Positions 23,638-31,566 of a stretch of 32,313 bases of DNA are shown here, piece by piece (the first letter of the stretch is position 1; each line of letters starts with the position of its first letter). The notes under the pieces are model-generated. The model had not been told where the DNA came from, searched no databases, and saw only the letters and a program-made list of their open reading frames with translations. Position numbers and translations under genes: made by a program. The stretch is from Chitinophagales bacterium (GTDB lineage Bacteria; Bacteroidota; Bacteroidia; Chitinophagales; Chitinophagaceae): the NCBI GenBank assembly GCA_021323755.1, contig JAJPKJ010000050.1, positions 1 through 32,313 on the forward strand, given 5' to 3'.

Positions 23638-24567
23638 ATGTTCGGCAGGTTAATGAGGTTCATAAAAACAAAAAATTTACAACTTAACAGAGTTGACAAA
23701 ACCATTTCACAGTGGGATGAAGACCTGAATAGTCCAAAACTGCTTATGGGAAAAATGCACACCGTACTGAACATGCAACGCACTGATATCAGACAGATAA
23801 GTGATGCAGAGTTCCAGGTATTTTCTCAATTTGGCGACGACGGCATTATTCAGCACATCATCAATAAGATTGATTTTCCCAATCATACTTTTATTGAATT
23901 TGGAGTTGAAAACTATCGTCAGTCAAATACACGATTTCTTTTGTTGAATAATGATTGGGCAGGTTTTGTAATAGATGGATCTGATGAAAATATTCAATAC
24001 ATTAAAAAAGACATGATATCGTGGGCTTGCGAATTGCATGCTGCTACTGCGTTTATTACTTCCGAAAACATAAATTCTTTATTGACCATCCCGGGCTTCG
24101 ACAGTGAAATTGGCATTCTGAGTATTGATATTGATGGTAATGATTATTGGGTTTGGAAGGCGATCGATGTTATTAATCCGGTGATGGTGATCGTTGAGTA
24201 CAATAGTGTTTTTGGAAAAAATACAAAATGGACCATTCCCTATGACGCTTCATTTCAGCGATCAAACAAATTATATTTCGGCGCTTCATTGGGCGCGTTT
24301 TGTGATCTGGCTGAAGCGAAAGGATATTCTTTTGTAGGAAGCAACAGCAAAGGATTGAATGCTTATTTTTTGCGTAATGATAAAATGGGGACATTTAAAA
24401 AAATGTCAACTCAGGAAGGTTATGTTGAATCGAAATTTCGGGAGTTTATTCGCGATGGTATACGACTCTCTGGAAAAGACAGGATCAAAGAGCTTAAAGG
24501 ATTTGATGTATATGATCTTACCCAAAAAGCAATCATTAAAATTAATTCTGACGAAGTAGAATATTAA
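23638..24567 (+). CDS. FkbM-like/Rossmann-fold protein of unknown function
   Basis: The 309-residue protein is not one I can name with confidence. The central part, FIEFGVENYRQSNTRFLLLNND (described by its ends, about residues 85-106), then GFVIDGSDENIQYIK and ILSIDIDGNDYWVWKAI (about 161-177), resembles a methyltransferase Rossmann core of the FkbM group. However, the usual G-x-G-x-G loop is replaced by FGVEN, so SAM binding is uncertain. The N-terminal 60 residues are basic and probably helical. Similar proteins occur in surface polysaccharide clusters. The position between a glycosyltransferase and a second methyltransferase gene supports a role in sugar modification. It could equally be a degenerate or non-catalytic enzyme. 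Confidence 0.6.
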   Translation: MFGRLMRFIKTKNLQLNRVDKTISQWDEDLNSPKLLMGKMHTVLNMQRTDIRQISDAEFQVFSQFGDDGIIQHIINKIDFPNHTFIEFGVENYRQSNTRFLLLNNDWAGFVIDGSDENIQYIKKDMISWACELHAATAFITSENINSLLTIPGFDSEIGILSIDIDGNDYWVWKAIDVINPVMVIVEYNSVFGKNTKWTIPYDASFQRSNKLYFGASLGAFCDLAEAKGYSFVGSNSKGLNAYFLRNDKMGTFKKMSTQEGYVESKFREFIRDGIRLSGKDRIKELKGFDVYDLTQKAIIKINSDEVEY

Positions 24568-24576
24568 TTCATTACG

Positions 24577-25329
24577 ATGATCCCATTGCTGACAGAAATA
24601 TTTAACTCTGGAAAAGTTTTTGACGAGCAGGGGAGATCGTATGATTTGCATTCGCACACACGACCCGAACAATGCGCCTTTCTTCAAAAAATTATCAAAG
24701 AGATCAAACCTAAAAGGAGCCTTGAGATCGGATTGGCTTATGGAATTTCGACACTTGCCATATTAGAAGCGCTATCATCAACTTCAAATCAATTTCATCA
24801 CACGATAGTTGACCCATATCAGAGCAAATATTGGCATAGCATTGGACTCGAATACATAAAAAAATCGGGATTAGGTGAGCAGGTAACTTTTTATGAAAAA
24901 TTTTCTTTTGAAATCCTTCCTGATCTGTGCAAAAAAGGTGAGCGTTTACAATTTGCTTATATAGATTCAACCAAAGTGTTCGATATTTTACTGGTTGATT
25001 TTTTTTTTATTACTCGGATGCTGGACATTAATGGCGTAATTGTTTTGGATGATTGTTCTTTCCCGGGAATTCGCAAACTCGCCCGGTTTATTGCAATGCA
25101 TCCGTCATTCAAAGTTTTGGATGCTTTTGGCGCAGACAAGAATTCAATGAAAAGAAAGATGCTTTTCTCTTTTGATAATGGTATGATAAAACTGATCCCA
25201 TTTAAAAAGAAAATGTTCCCGGTTCATAATTTCAAAACCGATAATCAATTAAACGTTGATTATCATTGTATCGCTTTCCAAAAAATTGGAGAAGATAATA
25301 GGAACTGGGATTGGTTTGAAGCATTTTGA
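24577..25329 (+). CDS. Class I SAM-dependent methyltransferase (Methyltransf_24-like)
   Basis: The 250-residue soluble protein has the motif I equivalent SLEIGLAYGISTLAILEAL (about residues 48-66), the acidic strand-two end HTIVDPYQ (about 76-83), FAYIDSTK near 126-133 and GVIVLDDCSFPG near 153-164. This is the signature order of the Methyltransf_24/O-methyltransferase group, in which a conserved Asp after strand four helps bind metal. It starts 9 nt after the preceding gene. It likely methylates a hydroxyl of a sugar precursor or polymer, though the acceptor is not deducible. It is the second clear methyltransferase in the locus, which suggests a heavily O-methylated glycan. Confidence 0.8.
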   Translation: MIPLLTEIFNSGKVFDEQGRSYDLHSHTRPEQCAFLQKIIKEIKPKRSLEIGLAYGISTLAILEALSSTSNQFHHTIVDPYQSKYWHSIGLEYIKKSGLGEQVTFYEKFSFEILPDLCKKGERLQFAYIDSTKVFDILLVDFFFITRMLDINGVIVLDDCSFPGIRKLARFIAMHPSFKVLDAFGADKNSMKRKMLFSFDNGMIKLIPFKKKMFPVHNFKTDNQLNVDYHCIAFQKIGEDNRNWDWFEAF

Positions 25330-25353
25330 TAATTTACTTTTTGTAATAATAAG

Positions 25354-26337
25354 ATGTCGGAAAATAAAATCGCGATCATAACGGGTATTTCGGGTCAGGA
25401 TGGCGCTTATCTCGCGTCGCTGCTTGCTAAAAAAAATTATACTGTAATTGGATTTGTAAGAAGTTACAGTACTGTTGATCTGAAAGGTCTCGATCATCTT
25501 AGCATTCGCGATAAAGTGATCATTGAAGAATGCGACTTGCTGGATATTTCGCAGATCATAAAATTGTTGCATCAATATAAACCTTCGGAAATTTATAATC
25601 TCGCTGCACAAAGTTCTGTTTCATTATCATTCAAACAACCGATCGGCACCTTTCATTTTAACACTATCTCTGTGTTTAATTTATTAGAGGCGATAAAACT
25701 GACCGATCGCAACATTAAATTTTACCAGGCAAGCAGTAGTGAAATGTATGGAAAGGTTGATAATCTTCCGATAACAGAAAATAGCGTTCTTCATCCGCTG
25801 AGTCCATATGCAGTTTCAAAGGCGGCTGCGCACTGGAGTTGTATTCATTATCGCGAGAGCTATGGCATGTATGTTTGTTGCGGAATTTTATTTAATCATG
25901 AATCGTATTTACGCGGACCTTCTTTTTTTGTAAAAAAAATAATTAGCGAAAGCATTAAAATAGGTAAAGGTTTGGCAGATAAACTCTTGGTAGGTAATAT
26001 TGAGATCAGCAGAGACTTTGGTTATGCACCACTTTATGTGGAAGGAATGTATTTGATGATGCAGGCCGATACGCCTGCTGATTATATTTTGTGTTCCGGC
26101 AGCTCTATCAAATTAAAAAAAATTATTGAATACGTTTTTGATAAATTATCCATTGATAAAAACAAATACAGTGTTTCAGCAGAATTGTACAGACCGGCAG
26201 ATATCGAAAATATTTTCGGCGATGCATCCAAAGCAAAAAAACAATTAGGATGGAACTATACCATGAGCGCTGAACAAATGATAGACATTCTTTTGGATGA
26301 AGAACTAACGGCGCATTACCCTAAACTTAAAGATTGA
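25354..26337 (+). CDS. gmd: GDP-mannose 4,6-dehydratase-like SDR enzyme
   Basis: The 327-residue extended short-chain dehydrogenase has the NADP-binding GISGQDG (residues 11-17) and catalytic Ser128 and Glu130 (in QASSSEMYG), with Tyr152 and Lys156 in SPYAVSK. The segment ILFNHESYLRGPSFFVKKI (about residues 179-197) corresponds to the NHESPRRG substrate region of Gmd, and RDFGYAPLYVEGMYLMMQ to its RDWGYAPEYVE block. Spacing of the catalytic residues agrees with E. coli Gmd (Thr132, Glu134, Tyr156, Lys160). Gmd converts GDP-mannose to GDP-4-keto-6-deoxymannose, the precursor of GDP-fucose, rhamnose, talose or perosamine. It is about 45 residues shorter than classic Gmd and some loop residues differ, so a different nucleotide sugar is possible. 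No reductase or aminotransferase partner is in the window. Confidence 0.82.
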   Translation: MSENKIAIITGISGQDGAYLASLLAKKNYTVIGFVRSYSTVDLKGLDHLSIRDKVIIEECDLLDISQIIKLLHQYKPSEIYNLAAQSSVSLSFKQPIGTFHFNTISVFNLLEAIKLTDRNIKFYQASSSEMYGKVDNLPITENSVLHPLSPYAVSKAAAHWSCIHYRESYGMYVCCGILFNHESYLRGPSFFVKKIISESIKIGKGLADKLLVGNIEISRDFGYAPLYVEGMYLMMQADTPADYILCSGSSIKLKKIIEYVFDKLSIDKNKYSVSAELYRPADIENIFGDASKAKKQLGWNYTMSAEQMIDILLDEELTAHYPKLKD

Positions 26338-27560
26338 AACGAGTATTGGTTATTATTCCATTTGATGGTGTTTATCCGCCAATGAACGGCGGAATGCTCC
26401 GGTGCATCAGTCTGTTGAACCAACTGTCAAAATATTTTCTGGTTACCATAATCACGCATCAAAAAAAAGAATTATTTGCCCAGGCATTTGACGAATACCC
26501 ATTTCTTAAAAACTGTACGGTCATTAGCACCGGATCATTTTCATTGCGAAAAGATATTTTTTCGGTATTGCCGTTGCGCTATCAAAAAGCTTTGCGTTAT
26601 CGTTATTGGAACCGGTCCTTGTTCAATTCTTCCGAAGATCATTTTTTGATGATCTATCCGGTGTTGAAAGACTTCTTAAATAAAAATAAAGTTGACTATG
26701 CAATAATGGAGGCATTGTTCATCGTAGGCTCCACAGCCAAAGTTGTGCGGCGATATCAACCGAAGGCACAAATTATTTATAATGCATATAATGTAGACAG
26801 CCAGCTTGCACAAACAGCATTTGAAAATGGGAAAATTTCGGAAAAGGGTTTGCGATTAATTCAAAAAGAAGAATCTTCGCTTGCCGATTCAGTAAATAAA
26901 ATATTTGCCTGCAGTGATATTGACCTGGCTGAGCTTCGAAGATTAAATGATAATAAGATAGATGGCTTTGTAATTCCCAACGGGGTAAAAATAAATGCGG
27001 CATTCTTAGAAAAAAAACAGCATTCGCAAAAAAATAACAAAATTCTTTTTTGCGGCTCGATGGATTATTTTCCAAACCAGGAAGGATTGACTTGGTTTTG
27101 TAAGGAAGTTTTTCCGTTGATAATAAACGAAAATCCTGATATCCAACTAATGGTTGTAGGCAAAGGAGATCCAGGAGAGGAGTTGCTTGTCTTATTGAAA
27201 CATCCATCCATTATTTTCTATGGAATGGTTGACAGGGTTGATGATTATTACCGAAAAGCTGCAGTTGCTGTTGTGCCTTTGCTTTCCGGAAGTGGTACAA
27301 GACTGAAATTACTTGAAGCGATGGGCAGCAATACGGCTACTGTTTCAACTACAGCAGGCGCAGAAGGCATTCACTATACCAACAAAAAAAATATTCTGAT
27401 CGCGGATGATAAAGTTTCCTTTGCAAGAGCCGTTGTTGAATTGATAAATGATGAACGATTGGCAAATTCCATTGCTGAAGCAGCATTTCATTTTGTAAAA
27501 GAAAATTATGATTGGAATATTATCGGGCAAAAGTTGGAAACCTGCCTCAATAGTATTTGA
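26334..27560 (+). CDS. GT4-family glycosyltransferase (GT-B fold)
   Basis: The 408-residue protein starts at TTG 26334, overlapping the gmd stop codon in a TTGA arrangement. The first strand KRVLVIIPFDGVYPPMNGGM is needed for the GT-B fold, and the next ATG would remove it, so the TTG start is well supported. The N-terminal acceptor domain covers about residues 1-190. The C-terminal donor domain opens with NKILFCGSMDYFPNQEGL (about 235-252) and has VVPLLSGSGTRLKLLEAMG (about 315-333), the GT4 nucleotide-sugar binding block with Glu. Proteins of this type often add mannose or similar sugars; the donor here is unknown. Confidence 0.9.
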   Translation: MKRVLVIIPFDGVYPPMNGGMLRCISLLNQLSKYFLVTIITHQKKELFAQAFDEYPFLKNCTVISTGSFSLRKDIFSVLPLRYQKALRYRYWNRSLFNSSEDHFLMIYPVLKDFLNKNKVDYAIMEALFIVGSTAKVVRRYQPKAQIIYNAYNVDSQLAQTAFENGKISEKGLRLIQKEESSLADSVNKIFACSDIDLAELRRLNDNKIDGFVIPNGVKINAAFLEKKQHSQKNNKILFCGSMDYFPNQEGLTWFCKEVFPLIINENPDIQLMVVGKGDPGEELLVLLKHPSIIFYGMVDRVDDYYRKAAVAVVPLLSGSGTRLKLLEAMGSNTATVSTTAGAEGIHYTNKKNILIADDKVSFARAVVELINDERLANSIAEAAFHFVKENYDWNIIGQKLETCLNSI

Positions 27561-27572
27561 CGAACAAAAGAC

Positions 27573-28364
27573 ATGAGCAACGAAGCCCCATTAGTAAGTG
27601 TTTTGATGACGGCATATAACCGTGAAAATTATATAGCAGAAGCCATTGAAAGTGTACTGGCATCAACTTATAAAAATTTTGAATTGATTATAGTTGATGA
27701 TTGCTCGAAAGATAAAACCGTTGACATTGCAAGAAACTATGAATTGAAGGACACACGGGTACGTGTGTACGTAAATGAAAAAAACCTCGGCGATTATCCC
27801 AATCGCAATAAAGCGGCATCTTATGCGAAAGGGAAGTACATCAAGTATTTAGATGCTGATGATATGATTTATTATTATGGCTTAGAAGTTATGGTAAAAG
27901 CCATGGAGCTTTTCCCAGAATCTGGTTTTGGTTTAGGATCAAAACCAAGTGATGAAAAAATATATCCTGTTCTTTTAAATCCAGTACAGGCTTATCAAGA
28001 GCACTTTAGTGGTTTTGGTCATTTTGACCGGGCACCTGGCTCATCTATTATTAAATTGGATGTTTTCACTAAAGTCAAAGGTTTTTCAGGTGAGCGAATG
28101 ATTGGTGATAATGAATTGTGGTTTAAAATGGCAAGATATTTTCCGATGGTTAAATTCTAATTTGATCTTTATTGGAATAGAATACACGCGCAACAAGAAT
28201 CAAAATCAGAATATGCAAAGTTGTATTCAACCTTGCGTTCCCGTGTGATACAACAAGCATTAAATCACCCGGATTGTCCTTTGAGTGAAAATGAAATAAA
28301 ATTCATTAAAAGACGTCAATTTGCTTCTAACATAAAATCTAGACTTTTTAGATTTAGGAGTTAG
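27573..28364 (+). pseudogene. GT2-family glycosyltransferase interrupted by an in-frame TAA
   Basis: The first 195 codons (27573-28157) encode a GT2 enzyme: LVSVLMTAYNRENYIAEAIESVL near residues 7-29, LIIVDDCSKDKT and KYLDADDMI as the metal-binding acidic motif, then GERMIGDNELWFKMARYF near the break. A TAA at 28158-28160 ends this frame. The same frame then stays open for another 67 codons, from FDLYWNRIHAQQES to a TAG at 28362-28364, with the character of a normal GT2 C-terminus. A CAA-to-TAA change would explain it. No frameshift is needed. The truncated enzyme keeps its catalytic motifs but loses the C-terminal helices, so it may be dead or partly active. A sequencing error or readthrough cannot be excluded. 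It begins 12 nt after the GT4 gene. Confidence 0.78.
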
Positions 28365-28383
28365 ATCAGAAATTAAAAACAAG

Positions 28384-29886
28384 ATGATTGATTTAGCAGC
28401 ACGGATAGAAAATAGTTTTATTCAATACGCTGAAAATAATGCCTTTTGCATTGACGAGAAATTTTATAGCTATGCTGACATTAAAAAAATTGTTTATTCA
28501 ATTAAAAAACAGATTGACGAATTTGACGACAAAATAAAAAATAAGCGCGTTGCTGTTCTTTGCACAGATGACGTAAGGACGTATTCATCTTTGATTGCAA
28601 TATGGTTTTCGGGTTGTGCTTATGTTCCTCTTGGTTTACATAATCCTGTTGAAAGAAATCTTGCAATTTTGAAGGAAGCTGCTATTGATATAATTATCTC
28701 TACTGAGAATATGGAAGATGAACGATACAAAAGTTTTACAATAGTCAAACCGTGCTTTGATCAAACTTCAACCAAAGAATTTAAACTGCCAGACATTAAA
28801 GAAAATGATCTAGCTTATATTTTATTTACGTCAGGAAGTACTGGATTGCCAAAAGGGGTTCCGATTTCGCATAAAAATTTAAATGCCTTTATACTCTCAT
28901 TTGATAAATTGGGATTTAATATCAATTCCTTAGATAGATGCTTGCAAATGTATGAGCTGACATTCGATCTCTCTATAGTCTCATTCTTAATACCAATACT
29001 TAATGGCTCTTGCGTTTATACGGTCCCCAATAATGGTCTCAAATATTTGAACGTTCTAAAGTTAATAAAAGAACGACGCCTTACAGTTATACAGATTGTA
29101 CCATCAATTATTAAGTTATTAAGACCTCTTCTCCAAAGAGTGAATTTACCAGATGTGCGACTTTGCATTCTTGGTGGAGAAGCTACATATATTGATCTGC
29201 TTGTTCCTTGGAGCAAAAGTCTTCCCAATTGTCACGTTTGCAATATGTATGGACCGACGGAAGCGACTATTTATTGCATGTACTATAAATACAGTCCGGA
29301 AAAGGTAAAAAACTATAATGGACTATTTGCAATTGGAAAGGGTATGGAGGGAGTCGAATTGATTATCATCAACGACAATAATGAAATGGTGAATGCGAAC
29401 GAGAAAGGCGAATTATGTATTTCCGGGCACCAAGTCACAAGTGGATATTTAAATAACCAGTCAAAAAACAATTCATCTTTCATAAAGATTTTTCAAAGCG
29501 CTAACGAAAAGTTCTTTTACAAAACAGGCGATATGTGCTATTATGATGAGGAAGGAGATATTTATTATTGCGGTAGGTTTGATAATCAGGTGAAAATTCA
29601 AGGTTTCAGAGTTGAACTTAGTGAAATAGAATTTTCTGTTCGGGAAAAATTTAATTTAAACAATGTTGCTATTCCAAAAGAAAATAAATCGGGGACATTA
29701 GAGTTAGTTCTGGCTATTGAAAACAATGAGAATAACGAGGAAGAAATCATAAATTATTTAAAAAGAAAATTGCCTGAGTATATGATTCCTTCATCAACAT
29801 TTTCAATGAAAGAATTCCCTTTGAATTCAAGTGGCAAAACGGATAGAAACAAAATTAAAGCAGCGCTTGATGAGCATAGAAGATGA
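28384..29886 (+). CDS. Stand-alone amino-acid adenylation enzyme (DltA-like)
   Basis: The 500-residue ANL-superfamily enzyme contains all core adenylation motifs: A3 LFTSGSTGLPKG (147-158), A5 NMYGPTEAT (287-295), A7 YKTGD (379-383), A8 GRFDNQVKIQGFRVEL (397-412) and A10 NSSGKTDR with the catalytic Lys485. The A4 segment FDLS places an Asp at position 195, the residue that in amino-acid-activating domains holds the alpha-amino group; DltA has the same FDLS. So it probably activates an amino acid as aminoacyl-AMP and loads it onto a carrier protein, likely the one encoded at 30635. Length and lack of fused domains match DltA. Its place in a polysaccharide operon, with no dltB or dltD in view, points to aminoacylation of a sugar. 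The exact amino acid is unknown. Confidence 0.88.
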   Translation: MIDLAARIENSFIQYAENNAFCIDEKFYSYADIKKIVYSIKKQIDEFDDKIKNKRVAVLCTDDVRTYSSLIAIWFSGCAYVPLGLHNPVERNLAILKEAAIDIIISTENMEDERYKSFTIVKPCFDQTSTKEFKLPDIKENDLAYILFTSGSTGLPKGVPISHKNLNAFILSFDKLGFNINSLDRCLQMYELTFDLSIVSFLIPILNGSCVYTVPNNGLKYLNVLKLIKERRLTVIQIVPSIIKLLRPLLQRVNLPDVRLCILGGEATYIDLLVPWSKSLPNCHVCNMYGPTEATIYCMYYKYSPEKVKNYNGLFAIGKGMEGVELIIINDNNEMVNANEKGELCISGHQVTSGYLNNQSKNNSSFIKIFQSANEKFFYKTGDMCYYDEEGDIYYCGRFDNQVKIQGFRVELSEIEFSVREKFNLNNVAIPKENKSGTLELVLAIENNENNEEEIINYLKRKLPEYMIPSSTFSMKEFPLNSSGKTDRNKIKAALDEHRR

Positions 29887-30631
29887 AATAAATCTTGGCA
29901 ATTTATTTTCGCTTTATAAATTAGTTGCATCAAAAATTAGTGAAATTAGGTTTGTCAAAAAAAAGGAATTTTGTTTTATTAAATCTGATCACTCGATTTG
30001 GCCCAATGCAGTTTTTGGATTGGCAACTGAAAAAATAACAGAGGCTATTATTGATGAAATTGTGGAAGTAACCACTGACTGTAAAATAAAGCCATTTATT
30101 ATTCTTAAAAATGAAGCAAGATCACTTTCTCAAATTAGAAAAAAAGGATTTCTGCCAATTGAGCAATGGGTTGGGATGTATTATGATAAGAAATTTACTC
30201 AAGGGTTATTATTACCTGACTCTACCTCAGTAGAAATATTAATGCTTAACAACGATGATAATTTTGAAGAATGGACCTCGCTAGTTTCCGAATCTTTATT
30301 TAATAATAAACACCTTGATGCATCAATTTTCAAAAAATTAAGAAGTAACAGAGTGGAGTTCATAGTTGCCAAATTAGTAAATAAAATAATCGGCACTGCT
30401 ATGATTTACTATGATGAAAAAAAAATTGCGGGCATCTATATGGTTAGTGTTGCAAAAGATTATAGGAACAAAGGGATAGCAAAAAAAATAATGAATTTTT
30501 GCTTTGAATTAATCGATAAACAAGGAATGGGATATTGTATTTTACAGGCCACTAAACCTGGACGTCCGTTATATCAATCGATAGGATTTAAAGAAACAGG
30601 AACATATAATTTGTATATGAAAATCAAATAA
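29870..30631 (+). CDS. GNAT-family acyltransferase
   Basis: From the ATG at 29870 (MSIEDEINLGNLF) the protein has 253 residues and overlaps the adenylation gene by 17 nt. The C-terminal half is a GNAT fold: EFIVAKLVNKIIGTAMIYYD for the central strands (about 161-180), then the acyl-CoA/pantetheine loop VAKDYRNKGIAKKIMNFCFE (about 193-212), and YQSIGFKETGTYNLYMKI at the end. The N-terminal half (about 1-120) looks like a second, degenerate GNAT-like unit. Given its place between an adenylation enzyme and a carrier protein, it may transfer the activated aminoacyl or acyl group from the carrier to an amino sugar; GNAT enzymes can use acyl-carrier thioesters as well as CoA. This role is inferred. 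Confidence 0.82.
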   Translation: MSIEDEINLGNLFSLYKLVASKISEIRFVKKKEFCFIKSDHSIWPNAVFGLATEKITEAIIDEIVEVTTDCKIKPFIILKNEARSLSQIRKKGFLPIEQWVGMYYDKKFTQGLLLPDSTSVEILMLNNDDNFEEWTSLVSESLFNNKHLDASIFKKLRSNRVEFIVAKLVNKIIGTAMIYYDEKKIAGIYMVSVAKDYRNKGIAKKIMNFCFELIDKQGMGYCILQATKPGRPLYQSIGFKETGTYNLYMKIK

Positions 30632-30634
30632 GCA

Positions 30635-30889
30635 ATGGATAGTAAAGAAGAAATATTAGCTGATCTTACACAGATTTTTAGAAGGGAGCTTGGTGATGAC
30701 AATTTGGTACTCGACTATTCATCATCGGCAAAAACTGTTGAAAAATGGGACTCTATTAATAATTTGATGATCATTTCCTCAATCGAAGAAAAATATCAGA
30801 TCGAATTTGATATTGATTTCATTTTTAAGGCTGAAAATGTTGGTGATATGTGTGATTATATTTTGCAACATTCCTCACTGACCAATTGA
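30635..30889 (+). CDS. Acyl/peptidyl carrier protein
   Basis: The 84-residue acidic protein has the size and helix pattern of a phosphopantetheine carrier. The attachment residue is Ser40 in KWDSINNLMII, fitting the D-S-[IL] signature, followed by the recognition helix (IISSIEEKYQIEF) and the terminal helix (NVGDMCDYILQH). A phosphopantetheinyl transferase encoded elsewhere would be needed. It starts 3 nt after the GNAT gene and 2 nt before the next acyltransferase gene, so it is tightly coupled to them. It most likely carries the amino acid or acyl group activated by the adenylation enzyme, analogous to DltC in D-alanylation but in a polysaccharide context. Confidence 0.9.
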   Translation: MDSKEEILADLTQIFRRELGDDNLVLDYSSSAKTVEKWDSINNLMIISSIEEKYQIEFDIDFIFKAENVGDMCDYILQHSSLTN

Positions 30890-30891
30890 CT

Positions 30892-31566
30892 ATGTTAAGT
30901 ATTCTTCGTTTTTTTTGCAGAATTTATATTTTTATTTTTCATGGCCGTTGTTATCACTGGTGCACGAAGAATATTTCTTTTTTTCGGCCACTTTTTGAAA
31001 CTAAAAAAAATGAAAGTCCGATTGCTTTCAAACAATGGTTTAAATATAAAGTTTTAGGCAAAAACTCCGGGCCTTATTGGCCAATTCATAAAACTTCAAC
31101 TCTTACTGGTAGCTGGAGAAATATTTATGTTGGGATCGATGCTGCTCCCGGAGTCTCTCCTGGTTGTTACATCCAGGCAATGGGAAAAATATTTATTGAT
31201 GATTATGCGCAGATTGCGCCAAATGTCGGAATTATCAGTTCAAACCATTTCATGCTTGACATCAGGAAACACGTTATTAATGAAATTAAAATTGGAAAAT
31301 ATTGTAGAATAGGAATGGGATCAATTATTCTTCCCGGAGTTGTGTTGGGCGATTTTACTACTGTAGCTGCCGGTTCGATTGTTACAAATTCTTTTGAGCG
31401 GGGATATTGCGTTATAGCAGGCAATCCGGCCGTTATAGTTCAAGATTATAGTGATAATGAAAAAATTCGGGAGAAATTTATAAAATATAAAAATGATTTT
31501 GAATATAATGGATTTATCCGTTCATCTGAATTTGAAGCATACCGAAAAAAATATTTGAATATTTGA
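30892..31566 (+). CDS. Left-handed beta-helix (hexapeptide) acyltransferase
   Basis: The best start is ATG 30892 (MLSILRFFCRIYIFIF), giving 224 residues; the in-frame TTG at 30886 lies over the upstream stop codon. The N-terminal 20 residues are hydrophobic and may associate with the membrane. From about residue 85 the sequence follows the hexapeptide rhythm: GKIFIDDYAQIAPNVGI, IKIGKYCRIGMGSIILPGVVLG, TTVAAGSIVTNSF and AGNPAVIVQDY. The His in SSNHFML near residue 118 fits the catalytic His of O- or N-acetyltransferases such as WecH-, VioB- or LacA-type enzymes. It probably acylates a sugar hydroxyl or amine using acetyl-CoA or the carrier protein encoded just before it. Confidence 0.88.
   Translation: MLSILRFFCRIYIFIFHGRCYHWCTKNISFFRPLFETKKNESPIAFKQWFKYKVLGKNSGPYWPIHKTSTLTGSWRNIYVGIDAAPGVSPGCYIQAMGKIFIDDYAQIAPNVGIISSNHFMLDIRKHVINEIKIGKYCRIGMGSIILPGVVLGDFTTVAAGSIVTNSFERGYCVIAGNPAVIVQDYSDNEKIREKFIKYKNDFEYNGFIRSSEFEAYRKKYLNI

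Noticed and set aside
26773-27207. 144-codon minus-strand frame opposite the GT4 gene
   Set aside because: Antisense shadow of a clear glycosyltransferase; composition is not protein-like.
28158-28364. Separate small gene downstream of the broken GT2
   Set aside because: No start codon with its own context is evident; the frame is continuous with the GT2 gene and reads as its C-terminus.
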